Assembly: GCA_012845835.1 (NCBI GenBank)
Contig: JABAKD010000002.1
Location: forward strand, 12,007,120 to 12,071,119
Direction of reading: 5' to 3'
DNA from: Undaria pinnatifida
Lineage: Eukaryota; Sar; Phaeophyceae; Laminariales; Alariaceae
DNA length: 64,000 bases
Each line of letters starts with the position of its first letter. The first letter of the stretch is position 1. Below the pieces are notes generated by a model, which saw only the letters and a list, made by a program, of their open reading frames with translations, was not told where the DNA came from and made no database searches. A program made the position numbers and the translations under genes. Shown here one piece after another: positions 12,746 through 23,500 of the stretch.

Positions 12746-13189
12746 AAACCGAGCACTACAAGAAACCCATCAGGCTGAGATATTTTCCGGGAAACACGTG
12801 ATTCCAAGCACAAAAAACCCGTTTCAGCCTGAGATACTTCCCGGGAAACAAGTGATTCGACAGTTTGCTGATTCTCGTATCCATACAGCATCGCAACACC
12901 TGAAATCCTGCTTCAGGCTAACATCCTTCCTCCGACAGAGCCAGAAAGCACAATTTAATGTTTTGAAGTTTCGTATCTTCGTCGCCGAGAAAACCAGTTT
13001 CTTGGTGAACGCGGTGTCCGCGGACTAAGGACGAGGCCACCCAGCGGAAGGGGGGTAATTTCTTAGATTCTTGGCCGCGCGTCGTGGGCTGTACACAGCA
13101 GTCAGTCTTATGTTGTTGTAAGTTCCAAGCGAGTTACATATTTCTCCAATAGTGTTGTCCAATGAGAGGGGCAACGCTGCATTTGGTAC

Positions 13190-13289
13190 GATAGTAGTAG
13201 TGTAGCAGTAGTAGCAGTAGTAGCAGTAGTAGTGTAGTAGTGTAGTAGTAGTAGTAGTGGTAGTTGTAGTAGTGGTAGTAGTAGTAGTG

Positions 13290-13341
<52 letters not shown>
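13190..13341. repeat. (AGT)n trinucleotide array
   Basis: About 50 TAG/AGT triplets with TGG and CAG variants. Poly-Thr, Leu or Tyr ORFs here on the minus strand are repeat translations. Confidence 0.95.
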
Positions 13342-13343
<2 letters not shown>

Positions 13344-14469
13344 AAAGACCACGCACGCACGTCGGTGTGTATGTTGCGCTGGCTACTTTTGCGCGGTAAC
13401 AGTGAAGGTAGATCGCGCTGAATATATATTATATTCTGGCGGCGAATCAACGTGACTCGTCGGTACATTGGATAGTGCTAAACGACAATAATATGTACAC
13501 GGTGGCGGCGATGTTCAGACGTCGCCTGTATATAAGAACTATACACGGTAGTCTGCTATATATTTCATGGGCACCTGCACTTAGCACGCAGGTGGACTAT
13601 TTAGCTCGCATCCACCTCTGTTTCCTTCCCCCCACCACCACCACACACGCATTCCCCTCCCCCGCGGCCCCACCTAATGTCGAAGCCCACCAGAATAATA
13701 AACACTGCCCGACGGGTGTTATCACCTCTTTACCTTTCGAGCATCCATGCGGTAGGTCCAATTCATTTATATGGTCTTCAAGTTCAAATTAACCCCCCCC
13801 GCGCCCCCTCATTCACCGCCACCCCCACCATGGCCTAGACATAGCATCGCGCGTGCAGTAAATTCGTATACATTATTGCGACCGAAAAATGTTGGACCCC
13901 CCCCCCCCCCCCCCCCCCCCCGATTATACGACTAGCTGGATATCCATGATGAAGTGATATATTCCACAGCCATCTTTTTGGTGTCCTCTGAAGAACGGGT
14001 TTTATAGTTCCCGTGCACAGATTGATTACCATCACCCTGTTGACCGTGGGTACAGGCTAATTGTAAGGGGAACCGCCGACCTATATATTTAGTAAGGACA
14101 CACACACAGTAATGCGCGCAATCGGAGTATCTTACACACAACTTGCAAAGCTGAGTTTCGACGAAATCTTCGATCTCATAGAGGAAGTGTATTTATAGTT
14201 ATTAATATATATTCAGGCTCCGATTAAAAACAGAGCGAACGTTTTGTGAGAACTACATGTCGCAAACTGAGCAACAGAACATGCAACAGTCATACAAGAA
14301 ACGGCATTGATCGCAACCCAATACAAGAATCCATTCGGAACGGATGCGGGTATAACTTCGAACATCGTCAGTCTTGCTCGTTATTGATGGCCCTAGCTCG
14401 TGGTGGGTACGGCAGTTTGCACGTTCGGCAGCATCTATTTTTGTGCTCTTGGAAGCATTGACGCCGGCT
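13342..14469. other. no gene recognised; poly-C tract
   Basis: A ~22-base C run at 13899-13921 is followed by a copy of the CTTGCAAAGCTGAGTTTCGACG repeat (about 13990-14180). That repeat recurs at 29850-30060, 47650-47950, 61570-61630 and 62820-62990. Confidence 0.5.
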
Positions 14470-16570
14470 CAAGGACAACGACTTAGAAACTCCGTGTGTA
14501 TACTTGTATCGAGCCGTGGGGCCCGATTGCAGCGTAACACGCTCGATTCCTTACTCTTGCCGATATTTACCGCGGCGTAAGAGCTACGTTTCGGTTATAG
14601 TTCATGACAACGGGGTTATTTCGACGATCGACCGCCAATGTTGGCGTTACTATGGCGTTTTGCGTCCCTGTACACTCGACATTGACATCGAACCCCCCGC
14701 CGTGCACGCTTGTGTCGAGTCGCGCATTCCGATTGCAACATGGCACGCGCGATTCCTCACCGTTGCCGACAGAGATATATCTGCGTAGGACCTATTTTTG
14801 CCTACAACTCACAAGAACGGGGCAACGACGACAATTGGTCACCAACATTATCGTCATGACATCTTCATTTATCCCTGCACACTCGACTTCAAAGCTCCGG
14901 CGTGTGCGCTGGTATCGAGTAGCCGAGCCCTATTGAAGCATGACGTGCGCGATTCGCTACCCTTGCCGACATTTATATCGGCGTCGGAGCTTTTTCTGCC
15001 TACAACTCACGAGAACGGAGCGATTTTGACACTTGACCACCAACGCTGGCGTTATTATTACTTTCTGCATCCCTCTACACTCGAAAATGCCGTCGAACCT
15101 CCGGCGTGTATGCTTGCTCGTTGAGGCCGATCGCGGCATGAAACGCGCGATTCCTTGCCCTTGCCGACATTGATCGCTGCGTGGGTGTTTTTTTTTGTTG
15201 CACTCACGACAACGGGGTTATTACGACGGTCGACAAAAAACGCTGGCGTTTAAATGGCGTCATGTATAAATGGTCACTCAACAATGACGCTATATCTCCG
15301 GTGTGTATGCTTGTAACGAGCCGCGGTGGCCGATTACAGGATGGCCGGCGCCATTCCTTACCCTTGCCGACGTTTTTCTCGGTGTTGGAGTTTTTCCCTG
15401 TAACTCACGACAGCGGGGTTTACTATCACGCTTGACCAAAACTCAAGCGTCATGTATCCCTGTGAACTCGACGGTTACGTTAAACCTATACGGCGTGCAC
15501 GCTTGTATCGAGTCGGGGAGCCCGATTGCAGCATGACACGTGCGCGACTCCTTACACTTGCCGAAATATTTCTCGGCGTAAGAGATTTTTTTGCTTATAG
15601 CTCACGACAACGGGGCTGTCACGACCATTGACCACCAACGTTGCCGATGATACGGCTCCATGTATCCCTTTCTAGTCGACTGTGCGGTCAAACTACCCCC
15701 GTGCACGCTTGTATCGAGCCGAAGAGCCTGAATGGAACGTAAGACGGCGCGATTCCTTACCCTTGCCGACATTTCTCGTGGCACAGGAGATTTGCCAGGA
15801 CTCACGAGGACGGGGCTATCACGACAATTGAACACCATTGTTAGCGACATTTAATCTTCATGTATCCCCTATACTATCGACAATGGCATCAAACCTCCGG
15901 TGTGTACCCTTGTATTGAGCCGCGGAGGCCGATTTCAGCAAGACACACGCTGTTCCTTATTCTTGCCGACTTTTACCGCGGCGTTGGAGCTTTTTTTGCT
16001 CTTAACTCACGACGTCAGGGTTATATTACGACGATTGGCTAAAATGTTTTGCGTATTTATTGCGTCATGTATCCCTGTGCACCCGACAACTACGTCTAGC
16101 CTCCGGCGTACACGCTTGTATCCAGTCACGGAGCCTGATCGCAGCGTGACACGTGCGTGATTCCTTGCACTTGCCGACATTTATCTCGGCGAATGAGTTT
16201 TTTTCTGGTTGAAGTCACGAGAACGGGGTTATTACGACGATTGGCCACCAAGGTTGGCGATAATATGGCTTCATGTATCCCCGTGCACTCGACAGTACCG
16301 TCAAACCACCGCCGTGCACGCTTGTATCGAGTCGAAGAGATCGATTGAACAATTACACGCGCGATTAATTTCACTCGCCGGCATACATGTCGGCATCGGA
16401 GCTTTTTCTGCTTGTATCTCACGACAACGGGGTCATTACGACGATTGGTCGCCAACGTCAGCAGCATTTGATTTACTTATGCCTATACACCCGTCAATGA
16501 CGCCAAACATGCGGCGTATACGCTTGTAACGAGCCGAACAGCCCGACTGCACCATGACACGCGTGATTGA
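14470..16570. repeat. satellite block A, ~200-bp units (about 10)
   Basis: The landmark CACGANAACGGGG recurs at 14606, 14810, 15008, 15206, 15406, 15602, 15801, 16008, 16217 and 16421, spacing 196-209 bp. Each unit also carries TGTATCCCTGTRCACTCGAC, CTTGTATCGAGTCG and a GCCGACATTTATCTCGGC-like inverted repeat. ORFs here are by-products of the repeat. Confidence 0.9.
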
Positions 16571-17559
16571 TTACCCATGCCGACGTTGACCTCGACAAGG
16601 GCGCAAGGAAATAATTTGCCTAGACCCACACTCCCCTTTTTTCGTTCCGGGCCGGCCGGGGGAGGGGGGGGGGGACTACTCACGTACACTAATTCCTATA
16701 TAAACAACGAGTCAACACTAGTTCACATACACAACAAGTTACCTGACCTTGAACTGGGTACTAGAAAAGTCATTTCGTGATCGATCAGAGTCAGAGATGA
16801 AAGAAACAGCCGAGGGCTTTGGACGGCTCTGTACAATACGCGAACGAAAGATTGCCTAATTCAACCTGATCCTAAAATCCGGCAGCCTCGGCAACGTATG
16901 TCAGGCAGGTGACTCGAGCCCAGTACTCAACGGGGCTCTGCTTTGAAAAGCAGAGAGGCTACCGAGTTACTGCTGTAGACCAGACGTTTAAACGTTTAAA
17001 CCTACAACGCGGCGCAACGGGGCGTGACTTTTCCTTTTGAACCGTCGAAAAAGTTGCTCCTTATTTTTAATGTGTTGGTCCTCTGCCTGCCTGCGGGCTC
17101 CATTCAAGTAGAGTCTGGATTTTGGGATGTGGACCAGTCAGTGTGAACGGATACAAATGATTCATCTACATAATACAGGCGACGAGTCGTCGTAATTTTT
17201 CAAGCCAATCAGTTTGCCAAATTATTTGCCCACTACATTTTGGCATTGGTTTTTGCTCAAGTTGGAATGCAATTTTCGATATATCCCTTTGCGCCGAATG
17301 ATTTGAGCTCCACCAAACAAAAACAGAAAAAACAGAATCGATAACCTACAAAATAGCCCAACAACGAAGGACAGACGAAATACACACACCGAACAAGGTC
17401 AGCAGAGAGGCAACAACGCGCACGACATACACGTGTTGTTTGGACAACGTCTTGGTGATCTACAGGCGTCCAAAAGGCTTCGAAACACCGATTTTGTTGG
17501 ATCAAAAAACATTTTTTTCTCTGGCCGGCCGAAGGGGGGGGGTCCAGTATTCTGTTTTC
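16571..17559. other. unrelated interruption of the satellite
   Basis: About 990 bp without the 200-bp landmark. It contains a GCCGGCCGGGGGAGG tract near 16648 and another GGCCGGCCGAAGGGGG near 17522, one close to each border, and no convincing gene. It may be an insertion, since the similar G-rich motifs flank it. Confidence 0.6.
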
Positions 17560-18740
17560 GTGCGCCCTTGATCTCGGTTTAGGAGTTTTTTTCGGTTACA
17601 ACTCACGACGACGGGGCGATCACGACAATTGTACGACGATTGGCCACCAATCTTATCGTAATTACTTTATCTATCCCTGTATACTCGACAACGAGTTCAA
17701 ACCTCCGGTGTGTACGCTTGCATCGAGTCGCGGAGTCCGATTACAGCATGACACGCGAGATTACTTACTCTTGCCGACACTTATCTCGGCGTTGGAGTAT
17801 TTCTTTCATAAAACGGACGGAGAACGGGGCGATTGCTACAATTTACCTACAACGTTATCGTCATGAAACCCTCATGTATGCCTGTGCACTCGACATGTCA
17901 AACCTCCGGCGCGCACGCTTGTATCGAGTCGCGTAGCCCTGTTGCAGCTTGACACGCGCTCGATCCCTTACCCTTGCCGAGATTGGTCTGGGCGTAGGAG
18001 CTCTTTTTGCTCACGAGAAAGGGGCGATTACGACGATGTACCACCAATGTTGGCGATATTATGGGTTCATGTATCCCTGCGCACTCGACGGTACCGTCAA
18101 CGCTCCGCCGAGCAGCCGTGTATCGAGGCGCAGAGCCTGATTGCAGCACGGCACGCTTGATTCCTTATCCTTGCGCTCGTAAGCATTTTCTCCTTACCCC
18201 ACGAGATCGAGGCAAGCACGACGATTAACCATCAACGCGAACGGCACTTTGTCTGCATGTATCCCTATACCCTCGACAATGACATTACACCTCCGGCGTG
18301 TACGCTTGTGCCGAGTGGCGGAGGTCGATAGCAGCATGACGGCGTGGTTCCTAATCCTTGCCGAGATATATCGCGGCGTAGGAGCTTTTGCTTCAACTCA
18401 CGAGAAGGGCATGGGTACGACGATTGACTATCAACGTTGGCGCCATTATATTACTTCATTTTTCCATCTACATCCAGTCATACCGCCAAACCTCCGGCGA
18501 ATGCAAGCTTGTATCGAACTGCGGAGCACGATGGCAGCACGCGATTCCGTATGCTTGCCAACAATCATACGCGGCGTAGGACCTTTTGACTCAACTGACG
18601 AGAACCGCACGGGTTCCGCGATGGATCACCAACGTTAGCGTCATTATGTATCCCTGTGCACTCGACAATGACGTCCAACCAGAGTTGGATTGCAGTGATT
18701 TACACGCGATTCCTTATTTTTTCTGACGTATACCCTGCGG
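17560..18740. repeat. satellite block B, ~200-bp units (about 6)
   Basis: Same family as block A, with landmarks at 17603, 17810, 18013, 18200, 18398 and 18590. The last units are shorter and more diverged. Confidence 0.88.
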
Positions 18741-19050
18741 TTAGGGGACAACGTAGGAAAGGTATATAGATTCATTCTCATATGCAGCCTTGTACGGATA
18801 TTGTGCTCTCAGCTCGCCTCCGACGGATGAACTGACTGATGGCGTTGCTACCGGAGCAGCCATTCCGTGTTGACCTCGTCTAGTTTGGTACCCTCCATCG
18901 TTTTCGGTGAAAAATTAGGAAGGCGCGTGCATGAATGCAACAAGGAATGCATGTAGCTTGTCGTGGAAGCAAGCCCGAGAGCCGATCGATGCTTCGCGAT
19001 AGTCGTGGAGGTTGGAAGGGGGCGATACTCACCCAGCCTATGCAATCCAG

Positions 19051-19143
19051 TAAATAAGGTCGATATTTTGATACAGCAGCTTAGTCTATACACACGCAGG
19101 AACGTAGGGCTCCAAGAACTATCAAACCTACAAGACGATGAAG
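19051..19143 (+). CDS. candidate N-terminal SNARE exon, copy 1
   Basis: 93 nt between GCAATCCAG and GTAAAC, phase 1 to 1. It encodes NKVDILIQQLSLYTRRNV and ELSNLQDDE, which looks like the first helix of a SYP7-type SNARE. It would join the 20389 exon only if the acceptor at 20413 is used (giving DDE-E-RALRKK) or if an unseen exon intervenes. The minus strand here also has splice-like borders, so the coding strand is not certain. Confidence 0.35.
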
Positions 19144-19263
19144 GTAAACAGCCGTCCAGGCGAGGCACACGAAAGCATTTCGGTTGTCGTCTGAGTTACA
19201 GCAGCAGCAGCTGTAGTGCAATACCTGGAAGGGGGCGATACTCACCCAGCCTATGCAATCCAG

Positions 19264-19356
19264 TAAATAAGGTCGATATTTTGATACAGCAGCTTAGTCT
19301 ATACACACGCAGGAACGTAGGGCTCCAAGAACTATCAAACCTACAAGACGATGAAG
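19264..19356 (+). CDS. candidate N-terminal SNARE exon, copy 2
   Basis: This is an apparently exact copy of 19051-19143, 213 bp downstream, with the same splice-like borders. Because the unit is phase 1 to 1, including both copies in an mRNA would not break the frame. Confidence 0.3.
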
Positions 19357-20388
19357 GTAAACAGCCGTCCAGGCGAGGCACACGAAAGCATTTCGGTTGT
19401 CGTCTGAGTTACAGCAGCAGCAGCTGTAGTGCAATACCTGGAATGTACGAGTCCGGTGCAATCGAGCGCGTGTAAAAGTAGGTACGCCCTATCACAGATC
19501 GACCTCAAGACAGATATATTACTCAGCAGAAAGGCACTGCAGCAGTGCTGTTAGCTACCTGGTGAGCTTCGCATATCCGCGTGGGTACTGCGAGGAAAGA
19601 GCGCCAGGGCTGGCAACAGCCTGCGCGCATAGCGTGGCAGCTCACAGCGGCAACGCACCAACCGCCAGCACAAGAAATCAGCGAAGAAATCCCGCCGCGT
19701 TTCAGGGGCCGTCGGCCCCTATCGCCGAGGAACGGACGATAAACTAGGGCTCTTTGATACGAACACCCTCGTTGTAATGCTGGAACCACACGGTCGCCAC
19801 AATGACATTCCCCTATTTCCATACTAAACCCTATATAATAGCCTAGAAAGCGGCTCAACATAGGAGTGAAATGTTCCAGGAATACATTTATTTGTAGACA
19901 GAATATTTTGGTGTCGTCAGTACCGTCTACCGAGTGAAAGACTACTGCTGGCAGAAGCAGCTTGCCGGGGGGTTATCATCAATCGTCATCCATCAACCGC
20001 GTGGCAGTTTTTTGTGTTTTTTTCAGAACTGGTTTGTGTAGAATATCTGTAACCGTTGTTTTGTTTCGTTTCGTCGTTTCTTTCGTTTTTTCCCTCTCAA
20101 ACCTCAAAACGGAATGTAAGGTTTAACGGTATAACCTCACTATTAATAGTAAAACTGACCCAACACTAATTCCAAGTTGTTTATCCTCGAAAACGTTACT
20201 AACAATACCTTGAACTGACCCAACACTCATCCAAGTATGTAGTCTCCCACAACGTGTAACTGTAGAACTGACCTCACACTAACTCCAAGTATAAACAAGT
20301 AGGTTGTTTCCAAAAAACTTTAGTGCTAATCAAGTTCAATTTTGGTGTTTTTTTTTGGGGGGGGGGCGGGCGCTTTTTTTTGCGGCAG

Positions 20389-20511
20389 TCGGCGGTGGGG
20401 GGATCCGACGAAGAGCGCGCTCTGCGAAAGAAGAAGAGAAAATCTAAGGAGGAGGATCGGTTCAATGCGGTCAAGTCTGCTATCATCAAGCTCCTGGGAG
20501 ACACTTGCGAT
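20389..20511 (+). CDS. SNARE exon (N-terminal bundle, helix A region)
   Basis: 123 nt, phase 0 at both ends, from acceptor GCGGCAG after a T-run to donor GTGAGT. It encodes SDEERALRKKKRKSKEEDR then FNAVKSAIIKLLGDTCD, a basic stretch followed by an amphipathic helix. An alternative acceptor at 20413 would start the exon at 20414 in phase 1. Confidence 0.75.
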
Positions 20512-23500
20512 GTGAGTGTTATTCTCGTGTCTCTATACTGCCGGGGGTTATTATCCTGGAAATGGCCCTTTGGAACCTGGTACAATAATGTGAATCCGTG
20601 AATGTGATCTGTGTGATCTGTCCAATGATCTGATTTGCCGCACCTGCGCAATGGTGTGGCGCTGGCATGTCCGTGATATCTGTTTGCGATGTCAGTTGTT
20701 GGCGAAGGAGCCGCCGACGAAAGACCCGAGTTATCTGATCTGCCCGACGTGTGCAGTGTTATGTTGTGGCGGTGGAATGTCTGTGATATGTGATGGTGAT
20801 GACAGTTATTGGCGAAGGAGCTGGCGACCAAAGATACTCTAAGTCGAAGTCGGTGATCGATAAGAACTAAATGACGCAGATCTGTGAAGACGATCAGTGT
20901 GATTTGTACAGAGTGCTTTGATCTGTGTGATCTGTACGGTGATCTGATTTGCCCGACGTGTGCAATGTTATAACAGTTGTTGGCAAAGGAGCCGACGACC
21001 AAAGACCCGAAGGCGGTGATCGAGAAGAATCAAGCCGTGCGGTCGAACCTTCGGTCGTTGGAGGAGAACTGGAAGGAGCTGGATTCGGCGTACCAGACGG
21101 AGAAAAACAAACGGAGGGTGAGCGTTGCTTTGAAGAACAATGCAGGACACCTACTGTAGCAAGAAACAGGGTAATAATGAATTAAATCAGGTATTTACAG
21201 GAAACTAAGAAAGTCGGAAGCCATTATACTAATTTAGTGTTGAACGCACCCTTCCTCAAATATTAAATCCAGCCTGAGCCAACGTTCCTGTGTCTCAGTA
21301 GGTATTCTGTACCGTAACCCTTTTTGTTTTACTATGTGCAGAAGCAATCTCAACGCCACTACGGCATGTTTTCTTTTTTTTTCGGCTTTTCAAGGGCCAT
21401 GACACGGTCCGGGGGTGGTTTTAAAGAACATCGTGGGTTGAGTGGGGTCGGGTCGGGTCGGGTCGGGTTGGGTCAGGTCAGGAGGTTTCTAAGTATGGCA
21501 CGTTGGGCCAGATCACCCTGACCCGCTCCGACCCGTGGAAAACCCTGATTTTTTCGAATACAATTGAGATAATTTGTAGCACAACATGTATGACAATACG
21601 TGGAAGTGTGAGCATAAAGCTTCGTTTTTTGTCATCTGCCGGAGGTTGACAAAGAAGAAATGAAAGTGATTGAAAACAAGTTGAGGGGCTCGAACTCGCG
21701 AGTCGACGTTACTTTGTTACGAGGTGTACCACTGGTCCAGAGTATTAACCCCAAGTACTTACAATGGCAGTTTGCCACCCAAACGTGCGTGGTGCATGCG
21801 CAGTCAGGATGAGCCTTTCGTTTGATTGCTTGTACATGCAAAAAACAGTAATGACTACAACAAGCGTGATCGTGTCGCGAGGTGATCCCTGAAAGACTTG
21901 ATGCTGATGTTGGCGTTAGTGTCGGTAGCGGTGCTGCTACCGGTGGCTTTGTCGGTGTTGGTGGGGATTGTTTGTGGTGCTGCTGTTCGGTGTTAGTAGG
22001 AGTTGGTGGCGGTTTATTGATGTCAGTGGAGGTGTTGGTACAGGCGTTTCAGTCGGTGGTGGTGTTGCGGAGGGTTGGTGTCGTTGCCCGGGTTGGTGTC
22101 GTTTTGGATACGTCATTGGTTGACCCTATCAAAGGTTATAGGTATTTACATGGGTACTGAGAATGTTTGGCGAGCGGCGTGCTTGCTGAAGCGGCCGATT
22201 TCCGATTTATATATTTTCGGAATAGTTTGGAGACGCTAGACGAGACAACGGAGTGAAAGGGCCACACACCACACACCACACACCACGCATCGACAGGTGT
22301 CGATTCCCGCCTTGCCTGGTCGATGAAAAACCCAACGTGCTCCTTCCCGACGCTGTAAGGATGCGACGGGGTTATGGCCCTAAGGACTGCAGCCTTGCAT
22401 GATATCATTCCCTCCCCCCCTAGTCGCTGTACAAGGAAACACATGGTTGCCACAGATGGCCAAAGAGCAAGGAGATAAGATAAGCAAAACGTTTAATGTA
22501 CCATGCAATTCGATGCAGATCGACGAACTTCAAATGTTGAAAAGTGGGAATGCTGACCCTGTGCGCGATAAAAATGAAGGCAAGCACAGGGGGAAAGAAA
22601 AGACACGTGTGACCACGGCTTGTCCTGCAGGTGGTTCAGGGTAAAACCTCTGTGATTCGAGTTGAGCTGGAGATTGAAAGTGATGACCATGAAAAGACAG
22701 GAAAACGCGTACTGAGCGCCCAAAGGTTGGAGGTGTCTCTATTAGGAGTAGGAACGGTGCTCCGTCTCGAAAGGGATGCGTGTTCAATGGTCAAATGACT
22801 AAGGCAAGCAACAAATGAGTACCCCGCCCCCCCCCTTCCCCCCGCCCGACCTTCCCTGAATCATCTGACGTACCAGAGCAAAATCACAAACCTCCAACCC
22901 CCCCCCTCCTTTCCATCAACTCCCCCCCCCCCCCCCCCCAACCCTCCCCTCACCTCCCCCGCCCGGCCCGCCCCTCCGCGTCACCCTGAACGATATGACC
23001 CGTATATACTACTGTAGAGCAAAATCACCCGAGAAGAGCTGGAGCAGCAGCGGCAATTGCTGGTGGATCTTCGACATGAGATCGGAGAGCTGAAGAGTAT
23101 CCACCAGGCGGGAGTTGTAGGGTCGAAGGGAGGGGGCACGAGGGGGGGCTACGGGACGGCGATGCCTGCGTCGGAGTTCTTCAAGCAAGGTTTGTACTGT
23201 TTTGGTTCTGGTTTGGTTGCGCTAGCGGACGCCTGGTATGGGAGGGATACAGTACCACTTTTTGACGAAACTTTTTCACAGGTCGGACAGATCATGACCT
23301 AGATCTAGATCATCAAGCAGGGATCGGTGATCTGCCCGAGGTGCGAACTACTTACGACTGCTTATCAACTAGGGTGCTAACCAATCCTAGATGTATACCA
23401 GTATATTGATAGGGTGGATAATGTAATTAGTTGTAGGTGGAATCAATGGCATACCAAGGTACGAGGTACTGGATAGTCTGTTTGATTAATTAATTATTTT

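Larger units (their letters stand above)
19015..19441. repeat. 213-bp direct tandem duplication (2 copies)
   Basis: The unit from GGCGATACTCACCC to GCAATACCTGGAA occurs twice in a row and appears identical by eye, so the duplication is recent. 213 is a multiple of three, which keeps one long frame open. Confidence 0.85.

Noticed and set aside
13025-13468. 147-codon Thr-rich ORF and overlapping Leu/Tyr ORFs
   Set aside because: Translation of the (AGT)n microsatellite.
14246-18638. Numerous 60-129-codon ORFs
   Set aside because: All follow the 200-bp satellite period and shift frame between units.
20274-21002. 242-codon minus-strand ORF
   Set aside because: It covers the opposite strand of SNARE exons and their repeated intron sequence; the plus strand has splice borders and family motifs.
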